NCBI GenBank assembly: GCA_002104985.1
Contig: MCGO01000228.1
Coordinates: 1 to 57,519 of the forward strand
DNA: 57,519 bases
Source: Rhizoclosmatium globosum
Taxonomy: Eukaryota > Chytridiomycota > Chytridiomycetes > Chytridiales > Chytriomycetaceae
Direction of reading: 5' to 3'
A program made the translations under genes and the position numbers. A model generated the notes under the pieces. The model did no database searches. It had not been told where the DNA came from and worked only from the letters and a program-made list of their open reading frames with translations. Of this stretch, positions 43,913 through 55,051 are shown piece after piece. Each line of letters opens with the position of its first letter. The stretch's first letter is position 1.

Positions 43913-44335
43913 ATGCCTTCTCCTTGTCCCGCCCCTACTCCCAGTGCCGCCGCCTCGTGGTCGCCCAGCCAGCTGAAAGTGCACAAGTCGAAATCGATGC
44001 CTGGATCAGCAGCGGCAGCCACAAGTCTCCCACCTGGCTTCGTCATCCCGATCATCCCACTCCAGTCAATCGGCAAAGACAAGCCGTTGGTTCCTCCAAA
44101 GCTCGTCTTGATGACAGGCTCCGAATTCGTACCATTGATGAGCAGGTCCGTCACAAAGTCCCCTCTTGCACCCGCCAAGAAGCGCAAACATGTTTCTGCA
44201 TTGACGCATTTGCCTTCGCCCTTACATGCTGTCGTTAGTGCTGAGAGTTTGAAGGAATCATCGCCTCGGGAGTCGAGCGATAGTTTGGTGTTGAATTCTG
44301 TGATCGCTGTTGGACTTACACAACGCAGGAGATAA
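43913..44335 (+). CDS. Small lineage-specific protein with VIPIIP motif
   Basis: 140 residues from ATG 43913 (MPSPCPAPTPSAAAS); the open frame runs back to 43763, directly after the ZW10 stop. Pro/Ser/Lys-rich with a hydrophobic core PGFVIPIIPLQSIGKDKPLV and a C-terminal Arg-Arg-Arg. It shares IPIIP with the gene at 44635-45024. No domain or signal peptide recognised. Could be a spurious frame, but the motif shared with its neighbour argues against that. Confidence 0.5.
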   Translation: MPSPCPAPTPSAAASWSPSQLKVHKSKSMPGSAAAATSLPPGFVIPIIPLQSIGKDKPLVPPKLVLMTGSEFVPLMSRSVTKSPLAPAKKRKHVSALTHLPSPLHAVVSAESLKESSPRESSDSLVLNSVIAVGLTQRRR

Positions 44336-44634
44336 GGAATCGGTTCTGGTAACACTATTCTCTCTACTTTCTCTTTATACTTATAGACGTGTAAAATAAA
44401 ACGGTGCTTGTGCTGGTTATAACTGTTGAACGTTTGATAATTGATAATTACAAATACTTTTCAAATTCATTCCCTCCTTTGAGAATGAGGCCTACGTCTT
44501 CTTGTTTCATTGAGCCAGAGATCCAGTGATGAGATGGGGGTTCTTCCAAAAGCTTCAAGCCAGCAAAGCATCCCGAAAACGTGTCTTACCATTGCTGACT
44601 GACAAGCATTCAACAAGAGTTTCTTACAACCACC

Positions 44635-45024
44635 ATGGCATCTTTGGCTGTGCCTGACATTCAAATTATTCCAGCGACACCAGAGGACACATCTGCCCCT
44701 CCGAATGCACTTACATCAGGGTGCCTCCCAGCAATTGACAACTTGACAGTGTCTACAGCTGTATCGCCCTTGGCGGTCCCTTCAATGCGCAGAAGAAAGA
44801 GCCGTGGTAACCACAAATCACAACCCAACAACCTGAACACCACTGGAATCACCATCGTGATTCCCATAATTCCTATTGACGAGTTTCTCGTGCGACCTGG
44901 AAACAACGCCATGATATTGCCACCAACAGTGAATTCGAAGAAAGGAACGATGAGACGGAAGATGATGGTTGTCTCTGTCCCAAAAGATGTATCTGAGTCA
45001 GACACAACGAGTGAGAGCGCATGA
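44635..45024 (+). CDS. Small lineage-specific protein with VIPIIP motif
   Basis: 129 residues, single exon, start at CACCATGG (good context). Contains TTGITIVIPIIPIDEFLVRP, comparable to PGFVIPIIPLQSI in the preceding gene, a basic SMRRRKSRGNHK patch and an acidic end (SESDTTSESA). The N-terminus VPDIQIIPATPED weakly resembles TSIQIVPAVKTDD of the next gene. Function unknown. Confidence 0.5.
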   Translation: MASLAVPDIQIIPATPEDTSAPPNALTSGCLPAIDNLTVSTAVSPLAVPSMRRRKSRGNHKSQPNNLNTTGITIVIPIIPIDEFLVRPGNNAMILPPTVNSKKGTMRRKMMVVSVPKDVSESDTTSESA

Positions 45025-45177
45025 GTTTTGATAAGGGTTACACGATCTTGCAGAGAGAGCCTCATGATTAATACATATTCCAAGTTATATAATGTCGAAT
45101 GATTTGGTAATGCAGTCAGTGAAATGGGCCTTGGCCCACGCCAAAAAAAAACGTCCACTCAATTGTGAAAGTTGTCA

Positions 45178-46254
45178 ATGGGTTGCAACTTCTCACTGCT
45201 CAAGAAGCATTGTAAGACGACGTCAATACAGATCGTACCAGCTGTGAAGACGGATGATCCTGTGATTGTGTCTGAATCTGTTGCTGCTGAAGCTGCTGAG
45301 TGTGGCAATCTGCGTCGGACTGGCGGGACAGCGACACCTTCTCCTGCATCTAGCTATTCAGTCGATACACCTCATCAAGGACAAGACTTTGGATCATTAG
45401 ATCAACCAGTGTCTATGCCAGAACCTCTTCCTGCATCCACAGTCGCATTCTCAAGTAAAACGCTCTTATCAACCGAGAACCAATGCGAGTCACCTACTCA
45501 AACGATAAGTTCTTCTGGATCAGAACTGGATAGAGCTCCTGTCGAATCTGCACGCAGCGGCAGCGAGCCCGTCAGGTTCTTTCAAAACTCTTTGATTGAA
45601 AGTCCCGTATCTTCAGGCAAATCGCTGGAGGATTCAACGATTGACGCTCAAAAGAAAGTGATTGGAAGAGATCCTGAGGGTATTGCTGAAATGGAACGAC
45701 GGTTGGCGGCTTTGTTGAGTGAGGCATTCTTTGAAATCAATATTTTGCTTTGAATCATTGACGTTGCCTTTCTTCTTTATTCAGGAGCTGTAGACTTGGG
45801 AAGAGTGGCAAAGGAGTTGTCTATCATTCGAGAGGAGTCTGAATATTCTAGTTCAAGTGTTGATGTTCAGCAGCAAGTTCAGCAATTCCAGACACAAACA
45901 AGCATGCCTAATGATTTGACTGCAACTGATGTCGTAATTGTGGAACCAATTCAAGACATTTCTGCTCGAAGAGACAGTGTCTCCACACTGATTCAAAGTC
46001 AAACAGATGAAATCGCGGACACCAAAGATTCACAAGATGAAAACATGAAAAAACTCCTTTCTCCTTCACGTAGTTTTTTGACACCTGTCTTGGCTGGTGG
46101 AATCACACCATCTTCATCAAGCTCGAGCTTGAATTCTGCAATGACAAGAAGAACTGTAAAGTTTGACGAAGCCAGTATTGGAAGGTCAAGGATGGATTCT
46201 GTCAAATCAATTGAGCGTCCATTTGGTCGAACTCAAACTCAAATGGACGCGTAG
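45178..46254 (+). CDS. Lipid-anchored disordered protein (MGC start), unknown function
   Basis: 336 residues; one intron, 45719-45784. The N-terminus MGCNFSLLKKH fits N-myristoylation at Gly2 plus palmitoylation at Cys3, as in many membrane-tethered signalling proteins. The body is Ser/Thr/Glu/Gln-rich with no fold visible. Near the C-terminus, MTRRTVKFDEASIG contains a candidate RVxF-type docking site for protein phosphatase 1. The next gene has a similar KKGVKFDAE. Confidence 0.68.
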
Positions 46255-46439
46255 GAGTTCTTCATTGAGGCATTGATGTTTTGATGCAAGCAATAAACAC
46301 GGGATGGTGTCTTTGTGTCTCTGAAACAATTGAAATAGTTTTCTGAAACAGTGAACCCAAGCCAGACGGAAATTTTTTGTTTGTCAGCTTGCAAAGACAC
46401 AAAAAAAAGGGCTTTTCAAAGTTGTGACATCTGGGATCA

Positions 46440-48832
46440 ATGGATGGCAACCAGGGAACCAGCAAGCGGCCAGTAAGTACACAGCACCCTTTTGGGCACG
46501 TTACGAGTAGCAAGTGCCGGGTGAAAAGCGGGGTATAAGGCAATGCTGACAACCACCTAATTAGACGCTCTTCTCGCGGTTGTTCTCGCTCAAGGGCCGC
46601 GACGAGGCGGCAAGTCCCGTGCCAAATAGCAACGACAATAGGGTTCACAGCGGTCGAACGCAGTCGCTTCCGGTGCCGCCAAAGCCGGACTTGACTCAAA
46701 CAACTCCCGTTTCACTGGACTTTCTTCGGTCGCCGCCGCCGCCGCTTCGACCGCCGATCGCCGCCGATTCTTCGGACTTGACAGACGACTCGGTGTCGTT
46801 GTCGGAATCGATTGCGAAGGACTTGTTTGAGTCTGAGTTCTGGGCTTCATCAACGGTCCTGGCCCTGTCGCCCCCCGCAACTCCATCGCTGCTGAACCAC
46901 CAACTACACTCTGACTTTGGAGGAAGCGGCGGCGGTGGTGGTTTGCAGACAATCCCCACTGTCTTGCCCTCGGTGCAGGACAGGAGCGTCAAGTCATTCT
47001 CATTGCCCCCTTCTCAGTTGAAAGCATCCCGTCCAAGCTCGCTTCAAATCCAAACATCCTCCCCTAAACCACGTCCCTCTGAATCCGCAGAGCTACCTCT
47101 TCCACCTGCTCCTCCATCCACTCAAGCACGGGTTATGTTGGCCCGTAAATGGGCCTCAAAAAGTTCAATTTCAAACCTGTACAGCCAAGGTGCTGGAGGA
47201 AATGGTGACCCAAAGTCGAGAATGTCTCCTGCTCTTGTGGCTCGATCGGCGAGCACAAGCTCCAGCATAGCGGCCCCAGTTGGGTCTCCTTTGGCTCAAA
47301 CCACTAAACTGATGCCCCCGACATTTCCCAAAATCACCAACAGCAGCGGAAGCAGCGAAGAAGAAGAATCAACAGATGAATCGTCTTCAGAAGATGATAA
47401 ACCATTAGCTGTTGCGATGCGAAACAAGGCTGAGAACACACCTTCATCCCCAACTACCAACCAATTCCGCAATCCGTCGGGACATCCCACTGGACGAAAT
47501 TCACCTCTGATACCCCCGTCAACCCGACATAATCCATCCCCATCACCCGCTCAGCCTCTTTTACAAACGTATTTTGGAAGATCATACACTGAATCTGAAG
47601 CGGGAAGCAGTGACTCTCAAACAACGTTGACGATGCCAGGTTCACCTCCAAAAGCTACACCGAAAAACTTCAGGAGTTTTGTTTCATCCATGTTTTCAAG
47701 TTCACCATCAACTCCAGTTGTACAGCGGAAACCGATAGAAACGGATGCACCAAGAGTCCAACGAAGCGGGTCTTCGTTAGGATTTCGATCTGCCTCACCT
47801 ATAATACCAAATGGAATGGGGGGTCGTAGCAATAGCTCGTTAGGATTCCAAGAGTTGCAGCATTTACCCCAATATCCACCACCAACTATGGCTAGCCTGC
47901 ATTCGTGGTACCCACCTGGCGTCCCTCCCAATGTCATGGTGCGTTCAGCGTCCGAAAATCCAAATGGCAGCGGGAGATCGTGGTCAGGAAGTGATTATGG
48001 CGGTTCAAACACTGCTCAATATCCACATGTTTATCAACCCCCCTACCAGCCGATTCAGTCTTACAATCCCTATCAACCCAATCCAGCAATGTATCCACAG
48101 CGGTCTTATTCTGGGAGCGAATATGGCGGCAGTTCGCCACGAATGTGGAATGGCAGTGACTATGGAGGCGGGCGTGTTTGGAGTGGAAGCGAACGTGGGT
48201 ATGCGGTTTCTGAAGGTGGTGCGTCACAGCATTCATATGGCCAGAACCGCTCCCAACCATTACCTGGTGGAGCTCCTGGTCCGTACCCTATGATGACTCC
48301 AGCGCCAGTGGTTGGATCCCCACCCCCTATGGACTCCGCGCAATTATTGCAGTATATGCAGTACCACCAGGAAATGGCGACACGTGCATATCAGTCATAC
48401 CAACAACAACAACAACAACAACAAAAGCAGCAACAATTAACATCTCCAAAAATCTCTGCCTCCAAGACAAACGTCGCATCGTCGCCACTGGCAGGAGGAG
48501 AAAAGAGTAAACGATCGTCAAAGGCTTCGTCGTTGTCGTCAGTGGGCAAGAAACAGTCATCCATGAAGCTTTCAACTGTACATCAAGGAGGAAGTGAAAC
48601 GGAATCAGAAGATGAAGGTGGAATGACTTCCACCCAGCCATTAACGCATCGCACGCATTCAACGCCTAGTTTACGCAGCGGACCGCCACCGCCTTCGATT
48701 TTGCGTACGACTTCTGTAGGAGTGACGACGAAGAAGGGTGTCAAGTTTGATGCAGAGGCATCTGTTGAGGATGGGAAGGGACCCATGACGAAGCGAAGGA
48801 AAGAGAAGAAGGTGCTTACTTCAGTCGCCTAA
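46440..48832 (+). CDS. Large disordered Ser/Pro/Gln-rich protein, unknown function
   Basis: 766 residues. A first exon MDGNQGTSKRP (46440-46472) is joined across a 92-nt intron (46473-46564, GTAAGT...CTAATTAG) to TLFSRLFSLKGRDEAAS. Features: proline runs, acidic SSEEEESTDESSSEDD, repeated SGSDYGG/SGSEYGG units (about 47980-48200), a Gln8 run near 48400, and C-terminal KKGVKFDAEASVEDGK with a candidate PP1-docking motif. The SGS(D/E)YGG repeats and aromatic spacing resemble phase-separating prion-like regions. The minus strand carries long shadows here. No family recognised. Confidence 0.72.
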
Positions 48833-49145
48833 TTTACACAATTACATAACTATGTTAACTTAAAAGAGAAAGGAAGAGTAAAAGAATAATTATCCTGAAT
48901 ACCTATTACAGTGACCAAGCTAGAAGATGATTGAGCACGTTGAACTTTTATTTGTTATCAATTAGCCTATTAACCTTGGTTTATGCGAGAAGAGTTCCCG
49001 GTGGCAAAGCGTCCGAAAACAGTGGTTGAAATTGAGTGCCCTCCATCGTTTCGTCCAGGGATTCCCAAAGCGACATTTACTCTTTCGCTCGAGGCAACCG
49101 TCGCTGCCACCAACCACCACAACCACAACCACCAAACGAAAGCCA
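48833..49145. other. 313-nt intergenic stretch
   Basis: Holds the 3' UTR of the preceding gene and the likely promoter of the DDIAS-like gene. Open frames on both strands across 48970-49145 extend from the coding exon without a matching domain and are treated as shadows. No promoter motif could be assigned. Confidence 0.4.
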
Positions 49146-51026
49146 ATGAGTCGCCGCGTCGTTGCCACCGTTGTCGAAGTTGTCGGACGCACGAGCTTCG
49201 CGTATCCGTCGTGCGGCGTCTGCGCAAAGAAACTTCCACCGGCCACGTCGCCTTCAACGCCAACTTTAAACTCTTCCTCAAACGGAGCAAGTGCATCGGC
49301 GGCTCCGCGGCGTCGGCCACTCGAACTCGCTTCAAATTCAACAAACACAAACTCAATTCAACAGCCTCTGCATCAACCACAACTGAACCAAACACGCGTT
49401 CACGTCTGTTCAACCTGTCGTACGGCCGTGCAAGAGGACGAGGCCCGGTATCGCTTCAATGTGCGTCTGGCTGTGGCGGTTCAGGGGAGAGTCAAACATG
49501 GTACCTGTCATTTTTGCCCTTGCAGAACCCCCTTTTCTCTCCTAGTCTAACTATCCTTCCATCTAGTCACAGTATTTGGATCTTCTTTGGATCCGCTTTT
49601 TGGAATGTCTTGTTCCCAGCTTTCTCACACTCTTCGAAGGAATGCTGTCAACGACGCTGGAACTCAAATGCCAACTATCGACTCCCGTAGAGTTATTCAT
49701 GCTCTTGACCAAGTCGTGGCGAATCTTGTTGTTCTTCTTGTAGTCAAAAACTCAATGTTTGAGCAGTTGACGGATCTGTCAGATGTGTTGGACAGGTCCT
49801 TGCAACTGAACGGTAGCGTGAAATCAACCAAACATTCCTCCACATCTTTCACGCGTCAAAAAGACTTTGTTGTGTCTTCGATAGAGTTTCCTGTTCCACC
49901 GTCCATCACCGTTGCCCATATTCTTGGCCTTGTGTCGCTTCCACCTATTCAATTTCCCAACACCATCAATAGCCAACCACTCGATACATTCTCTGATGAC
50001 TTATTGGATGGGCTGACACAAGAGAACATTTTTTCGCCATCTATGCCCACGAACGAAAATCTCTCCATTTCCTCCCGCTTTCTCTCTCCACCTACTACAC
50101 CACCACGAAATCTTGCTGCAACCACTGTACAGTTGAATGAATTCGATGAAGATGAAGACGATGATGGCAAATTGGATTCCACCCCGCCTCTCCTCCCGCC
50201 ATCTCCTTCTCATAACATTTCAGCCTATACTTTAGCAACGCCGCCCTTGGAAGCATTTGAAATTTCTTCTATTTCCACTCACGCCTTTTTTGGAATGCCA
50301 TCGCCTCCTCCACAGAGAACCCCTTCAAACCATATCCCAAACACCACACCGTCTCGCACTACACCTTCGCGTACAACCGCTTCGCGTATGACTCCATCAA
50401 ACTTCACCACATCTATTCTCGTTCCAGAATCGCCTCTTCTTTCAACAGACTCATCCCTCTTCACACAGTTAGCAACACTGAGTCTGTCGGACGACTCTTC
50501 AGTCACTCCAAAACCCAAACGCCAAAGCAGTCTCAAACTGACCCCCCAAAAGACTCCACAAACTCCTGAAATCGATACGTCAAGTCCATTCTTTGTTCCC
50601 GAGACACCACTCACGGCAGCTGCCGCTGCTGAATCTCCACAATCAACCGCGTCCCAGACACCAACGAAAACAATTGGCCAACGACATATTTTATCGACAC
50701 CCGTATTCCGAAGTCCATCCACTCGGTTTATCCCGCACACACGAAACCTAACTCCTGGGAAACGAACAGGTCCTGGGAGCGACGAGGATATTGATGATTT
50801 GGAAGTATATGTGCGCGGGATGCGGATCTCATCTAGTTCCTCTGTGAAACGGAGTCGGTTGTCGGTTGTCATTGCGGATGATAGTTCTGGTGGAGTTGGA
50901 ATTGTGGTTGGTGAGGATGAAGTGGATGAAATGTTGAGTCAGAGCCAAGGAGGTTTATTTTCGCAAAGTCAACGAGTTGGTGGAGTTGGGGGAAAAGGGT
51001 GGAGGAGACCTGGTTTGGAGATGTGA
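49146..51026 (+). CDS. DDIAS: DDIAS/noxin-like zinc-ribbon OB protein
   Basis: 604 residues; intron 49501-49566 (TCTAAC branch) joins the two halves of the conserved domain. The N-terminus, VVATVVEVVGRTSFAYPSC, continues with a C-x2-C...C-x2-C zinc ribbon (CGVC, then VHVCSTC), ARYRFNVRLAVAVQG and TVFGSSLDPLFGMSCSQL. This matches the RPA-like OB/zinc domain of human DDIAS (noxin), a DNA-damage survival factor. The remaining 400 residues are disordered, rich in SP/TP sites (likely CDK targets) with TTPSRTTPSRTTASR repeats. No DDIAS-like gene is common knowledge in Dikarya, so the identification deserves a profile search. Confidence 0.78.
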
Positions 51027-51123
51027 ACGATGTCAGATATTCTTTTCTTTTCGTTTTGGGTTTGCATCAGTTCATCTATCTAATTTCAAGAATTTCATAA
51101 TGTAAAATTAATAACCAGAAAGA

Positions 51124-52931
51124 ATGGCTCAACAAAACCGACATGACTTGTTTGTGATATCGACGTCTGCGGTGAATAGTTCCGACGAATTATTACCCAC
51201 TCCGGCTGCTCAATTACGGGAGTCGAGAGCGGAGGAAGACGCATTGGTACGGAAGATGGATTGGCGACTAGTTCCATTCCTCTCCTACTTGTATCTCTTC
51301 AACTTCCTCGATCGCGCAAATATTGGTATAGTCAACGTCTGTCTTCGAGCCACATATCTAACCTTATTCAGCAAACGCGCGCGCGGTCGGCTTCGATGGG
51401 TCTTTGGGACAGATGGAGCGGGACTTGGAGATGAAGCCAGGCCAGTACAACTGGGCGCTATCAGCCTTTTTCATTGGTATGTACCACTAGGAGATGAATT
51501 GATGGATACTGATGATGCGGGTTCGCTTCTCCAGGATACATTCTGTTTGAAGTCCCGTCAAACATTGCACTCAAAATCGTGTCTCCAAGAATATGGGTAA
51601 GCAACGTGCATAGTAAATGTACAATTTATTCACAGATGCTTTTTATAAAGATTGCTCGAATAATGTTTTCGTGGGGTGTCTGTGCAACGTGTTTGGCGTT
51701 TGTCCAAAACTTTGCTGGACTTGTTGCTGTCCGTGTGTTACTCGGAATATGCGAAGCGGGGTTCTTTCCAGGAATTATGTTTTATCTGTCGTGTTGGTAT
51801 ACACCAAAGGAATTGACACTCAGGGCTGGAATATTCCTAGCGGCAGCCACGGTGGCAGGCGCATTTGGAGGTTAGGTTTTATATTTGCTGGTTGCAGGAT
51901 TAATTCAACTCGAATTAGGCGTGCTTGCTTATTTTTTAGCGCAGGTTAATCTCGGATTCATCTCAAGCTGGAGGACGATTTTTTTATTTGAAGGGATTCC
52001 ATCTGTCCTCAATTGTTTCCTAGTTCTATGTTTCCTCCCCAATTTTCCTCAGTCTGCAAGCTTTCTCAACGAAGCAGAGAGAATTTTGGCTTTATCACGA
52101 CTGGAGAAGGAGGGAATCCGGTTGGATGAGCCTGAATTTGACAAGAAACGGCTTATGGGTGCCTTTAAGGAGCCCATAGTTTGCATCAGTACATTCATCT
52201 ACTTAGGCGTTGTAACGAGCACGTATGGGTTCACATTCTTTTTGCCAAGTATTATCGCTAAGATGGGATATTCGGTGAGCCTTTTTTTTTTGCAGCTTCG
52301 CTTTTCTGACTGTGCTCCAGTCCCTTTCAGCTCAATTATTTTCATCCATTCCATACGTGATTGCTTGCACATTTGTTTGTATACTATGCTATACCTCCTG
52401 TCGCCTTCAAGATCGATCTGCTCACTTGATTAGCCTCTTGAGTTTACAAACGGTCGGATTCCTGGTCCTAGCATTCTATAGAGATGAAAAAACACAGCAA
52501 TATATATTGTTCTTCACTCTCTGTGTGATTGCGACGACTATTTACGCGTGTGTCCCAATTTCAATTACATGGATGCTCAACAACACGAAAGGAGGGACGA
52601 AGAGTGCAACTTCTGCTGCAATTATGGTCAGTATTCAAATATTTAAAATTCAAGTTTTTATATTAACCCTACATTGTTGAAGATTGGGATAGGAAATCTG
52701 GGAGGCGTTTTAGGGCCCCAAGTCTGTAAGTGATTTCCTGTAAAATTCTGGCATTAACTTTTTATTCAAGATCAACCATCTGACGCAAGTTCACTATACC
52801 GGCATGGCCACATAATTATGGCTGGATTCACTGTTTGGGCCTTATTTTGGACAATTATGTTGCGATTGCATCTTTCGTGTCTCAACAAAGGATCTGGAAG
52901 GAATACACACGATGCAATATATCAGCTTTGA
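51124..52931 (+). CDS. MFS transporter of the Dal5 / anion:cation symporter type
   Basis: 484 residues from eight exons. Introns: 51326-51371, 51477-51534, 51597-51650 (or 51635), 51871-51918, 52275-52320, 52627-52682 and 52726-52770; the total closes in frame. Signatures: FLSYLYLFNFLDRANIGNAR, FEVPSNIALKIVSPRIW, GICEAGFFPGIMFYLSCWY, WRTIFLFEGIPS and ITWMLNNTKGGTKSATSAA, typical of fungal allantoate/nicotinate/pantothenate-type permeases. Twelve helices expected in the plasma membrane; substrate undetermined. AATAAA overlaps the stop (52931-52936). Confidence 0.9.
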
Positions 52932-53067
52932 ATAAAAGTCTTGTTTATTGGTAATATATCACAATTCAACCTATGCTTGAGGTCTTGCGAAAACTTGCGC
53001 ATTGTTTGATTATAGCTTGCATTCTAAGTGCATCTTAATGAAGGTCAGTAATGTGCTGTTTCAAGGT

Positions 53068-55030
53068 CTATCCACCTTCTTCGCGTTGCATATATACGGT
53101 AAGATTCGACGGAACCACTTGGATTGAGCGGTACTCATATGGCGTTTGTTTGTTAAATCCGATAGGATATGTCATCGGTTTTCTGTTAAAGAAAGATGGT
53201 GTATTGTAAATCTACGAGCAGAACCAGCGTCAGCCGGATTCATTACAGAACCGAGAACGTACCTCCTCATTCCAAGCACCCAGGATGCGAAAGCATCGAA
53301 CATTGTTTATTGTTTGGATAGCATCTGGTGTTTCAGAATTGGATTCGAGGTTCAAACAGTGCGACATAGGAGGTGAAATAAGATCCATATGACTTTCAAA
53401 GATATGAAACAATGTTGAACATTTTACACTTTCATCGAGAACATGAGGGGTCATGCTGCAGCCCTGTTGGTGATGAGACAAATATCGTTCTGAACAGGGT
53501 AGGACGAATACCTTTGAAGCTCTAAATGGATTGAATCGATACATGGCTTCTCCACAACAGAGATATTTTCCACGCTGAGTGTCTGAGCCAGTATCTGAAC
53601 TGTTGAAGCCATGTGGGTATACAACGTTTTCAATATGACGTCGACATTTAGGGTATTCCGAGAATGGAAAGCGCTTCTTGCAGGCGACACAATCGGCATG
53701 ATAGACGAGCCCCCAGACTCTCCAAAGAACTCCTTTCCATCCAATACCTTCTGAAAGTAAGTCTACGATCCATTCATTAAAGTTGAAGTTTTCCAATCTC
53801 TCATGGGTTGAGTTAATTTCTCCACGAAAGTTAATTGCCAAGACTCCTTCATCGCATTTCAAGTTTGCTTCTTCGTGTTTTGGATAAATGGAATAACAGT
53901 GCTTGCATTTGCGAAATACAATTGGGAGTTCATCTTCTTCACCCATAATAGGCTGCGATATTTGAGACGGAGGCGACACATAATGGGTTTTCGGCGTTAT
54001 TGTTCTTTCAGGGCTTGATTTCATGACTGATTTGGGTTGAGTCAAAATCTCGGTGACTTTATGCATATGGAGTTTGCTGATCAACTTATCCTTTGGATCC
54101 ACTATCTCGTTCAACTCGGATAATGAAAAAAGTTTTGCAAGGCTAGGTTAGAATAAACGGATTGGTTGGGCGTTTCTCAGACATCAGAAAATAAGGAAGC
54201 TCACCGAACCAAGAGACTCTTGCAAATGCAGTTCATATCAATGGGCACTAATTTAACATTAAATAAATCTGAAATATTTGTTCAGTACCTTTGATAATTT
54301 CGTTGATGTGATCATGAATGTATTCCAAACAAATGTCCTGCAAACTTGCCATCTGCAGAAAATTGGAAGATATCAGAATGCTTACAACAGAGCGAGGCTC
54401 TGGCAAAAGAAACTTAATTTGTTTCCGATGAAAGTGAAGTGCTAACCTAGTGCTGGCCGTTGACGCGTTATAAACATCATTAACCACTCAAAGACTTCAA
54501 TATCACAATGCACATCAATATCAATCTGATTGGTTGTTGATGCTTTATCAGCGAGGTACGAAAAGAACTTCATCTCGCGTAATAACAGGTATTGCTTGCA
54601 ATAGAAATCCCTTTTCGCTGAGAATCGACTCAGCGTTTTCGTTACAACAGTACAAAGCTATTACCATTTCTATTTTCATCATACACATGTATGACGACAT
54701 CTTTTTTCTTGATATCAAGCTTTCCTGGCGAATTAGGGGTTATTGTTCCATCCCCATCAGTTGCAGCTTGATCTGGAGCCAACGTCGCGCGAGGTGAATC
54801 ACTATTTGGAGTTTGTGATGGATTGACTGAAGAAGTTGCTTTTTGAAATATCGACAGACGCGGGGAGTCTATTTTGCCTTGAAAAACAATTGAAGATGTA
54901 TTCCCTACAAACCTGATCGTGAATATATAGGGGCAGGCTTTCCTTCTGGCGCCAATATTAAGCTTCTGAGGCCATCTATTCCTGACTGAGGTGGACGACG
55001 GATAGTTCCAGCCGACTTTGTTTTCATCAT
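53068..55030 (-). CDS. SANBR: SANBR/KIAA1841-like BTB domain protein
   Basis: 559 residues in seven exons. Introns: 54878-54912 (35 nt), 54618-54664, 54400-54446, 54248-54288, 54143-54204 and 53212-53262. After a disordered, Ser/Pro-rich start comes KKDVVIHVYDENRN, DFYCKQYLLLREMKFFSYL, IDVHCDIEVFEWLMMFI, SVVSILISSNFLQMASLQDI and HDHINEIIKVPIDMNCICK, a BTB fold that matches SANBR (SANT and BTB regulator of class-switch recombination in mammals). A Cys/His-rich second domain follows (FRKCKHCYSIYP, WRVWGLVYHADCVACKKRF, KYLCCGEAMYRFNPF). The N-terminal SANT region of SANBR is not seen. Starts 21 nt past the CNG channel stop on the same strand. Confidence 0.8.
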
Positions 55031-55051
55031 CGTGACAATTATGGAAAGAAT

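Noticed and set aside
48983..49690. 235-codon plus-strand open frame and overlapping minus-strand frames
   Set aside because: The competing frame from 49146 carries the zinc ribbon and splices into the OB domain; the others do not.
50279..50872. 197-codon minus-strand open frame
   Set aside because: Antisense to the Ser/Thr/Pro-rich tail of the DDIAS-like gene; repeats such as VREGVVRDGVV mirror the plus-strand TTPSRTT repeat.
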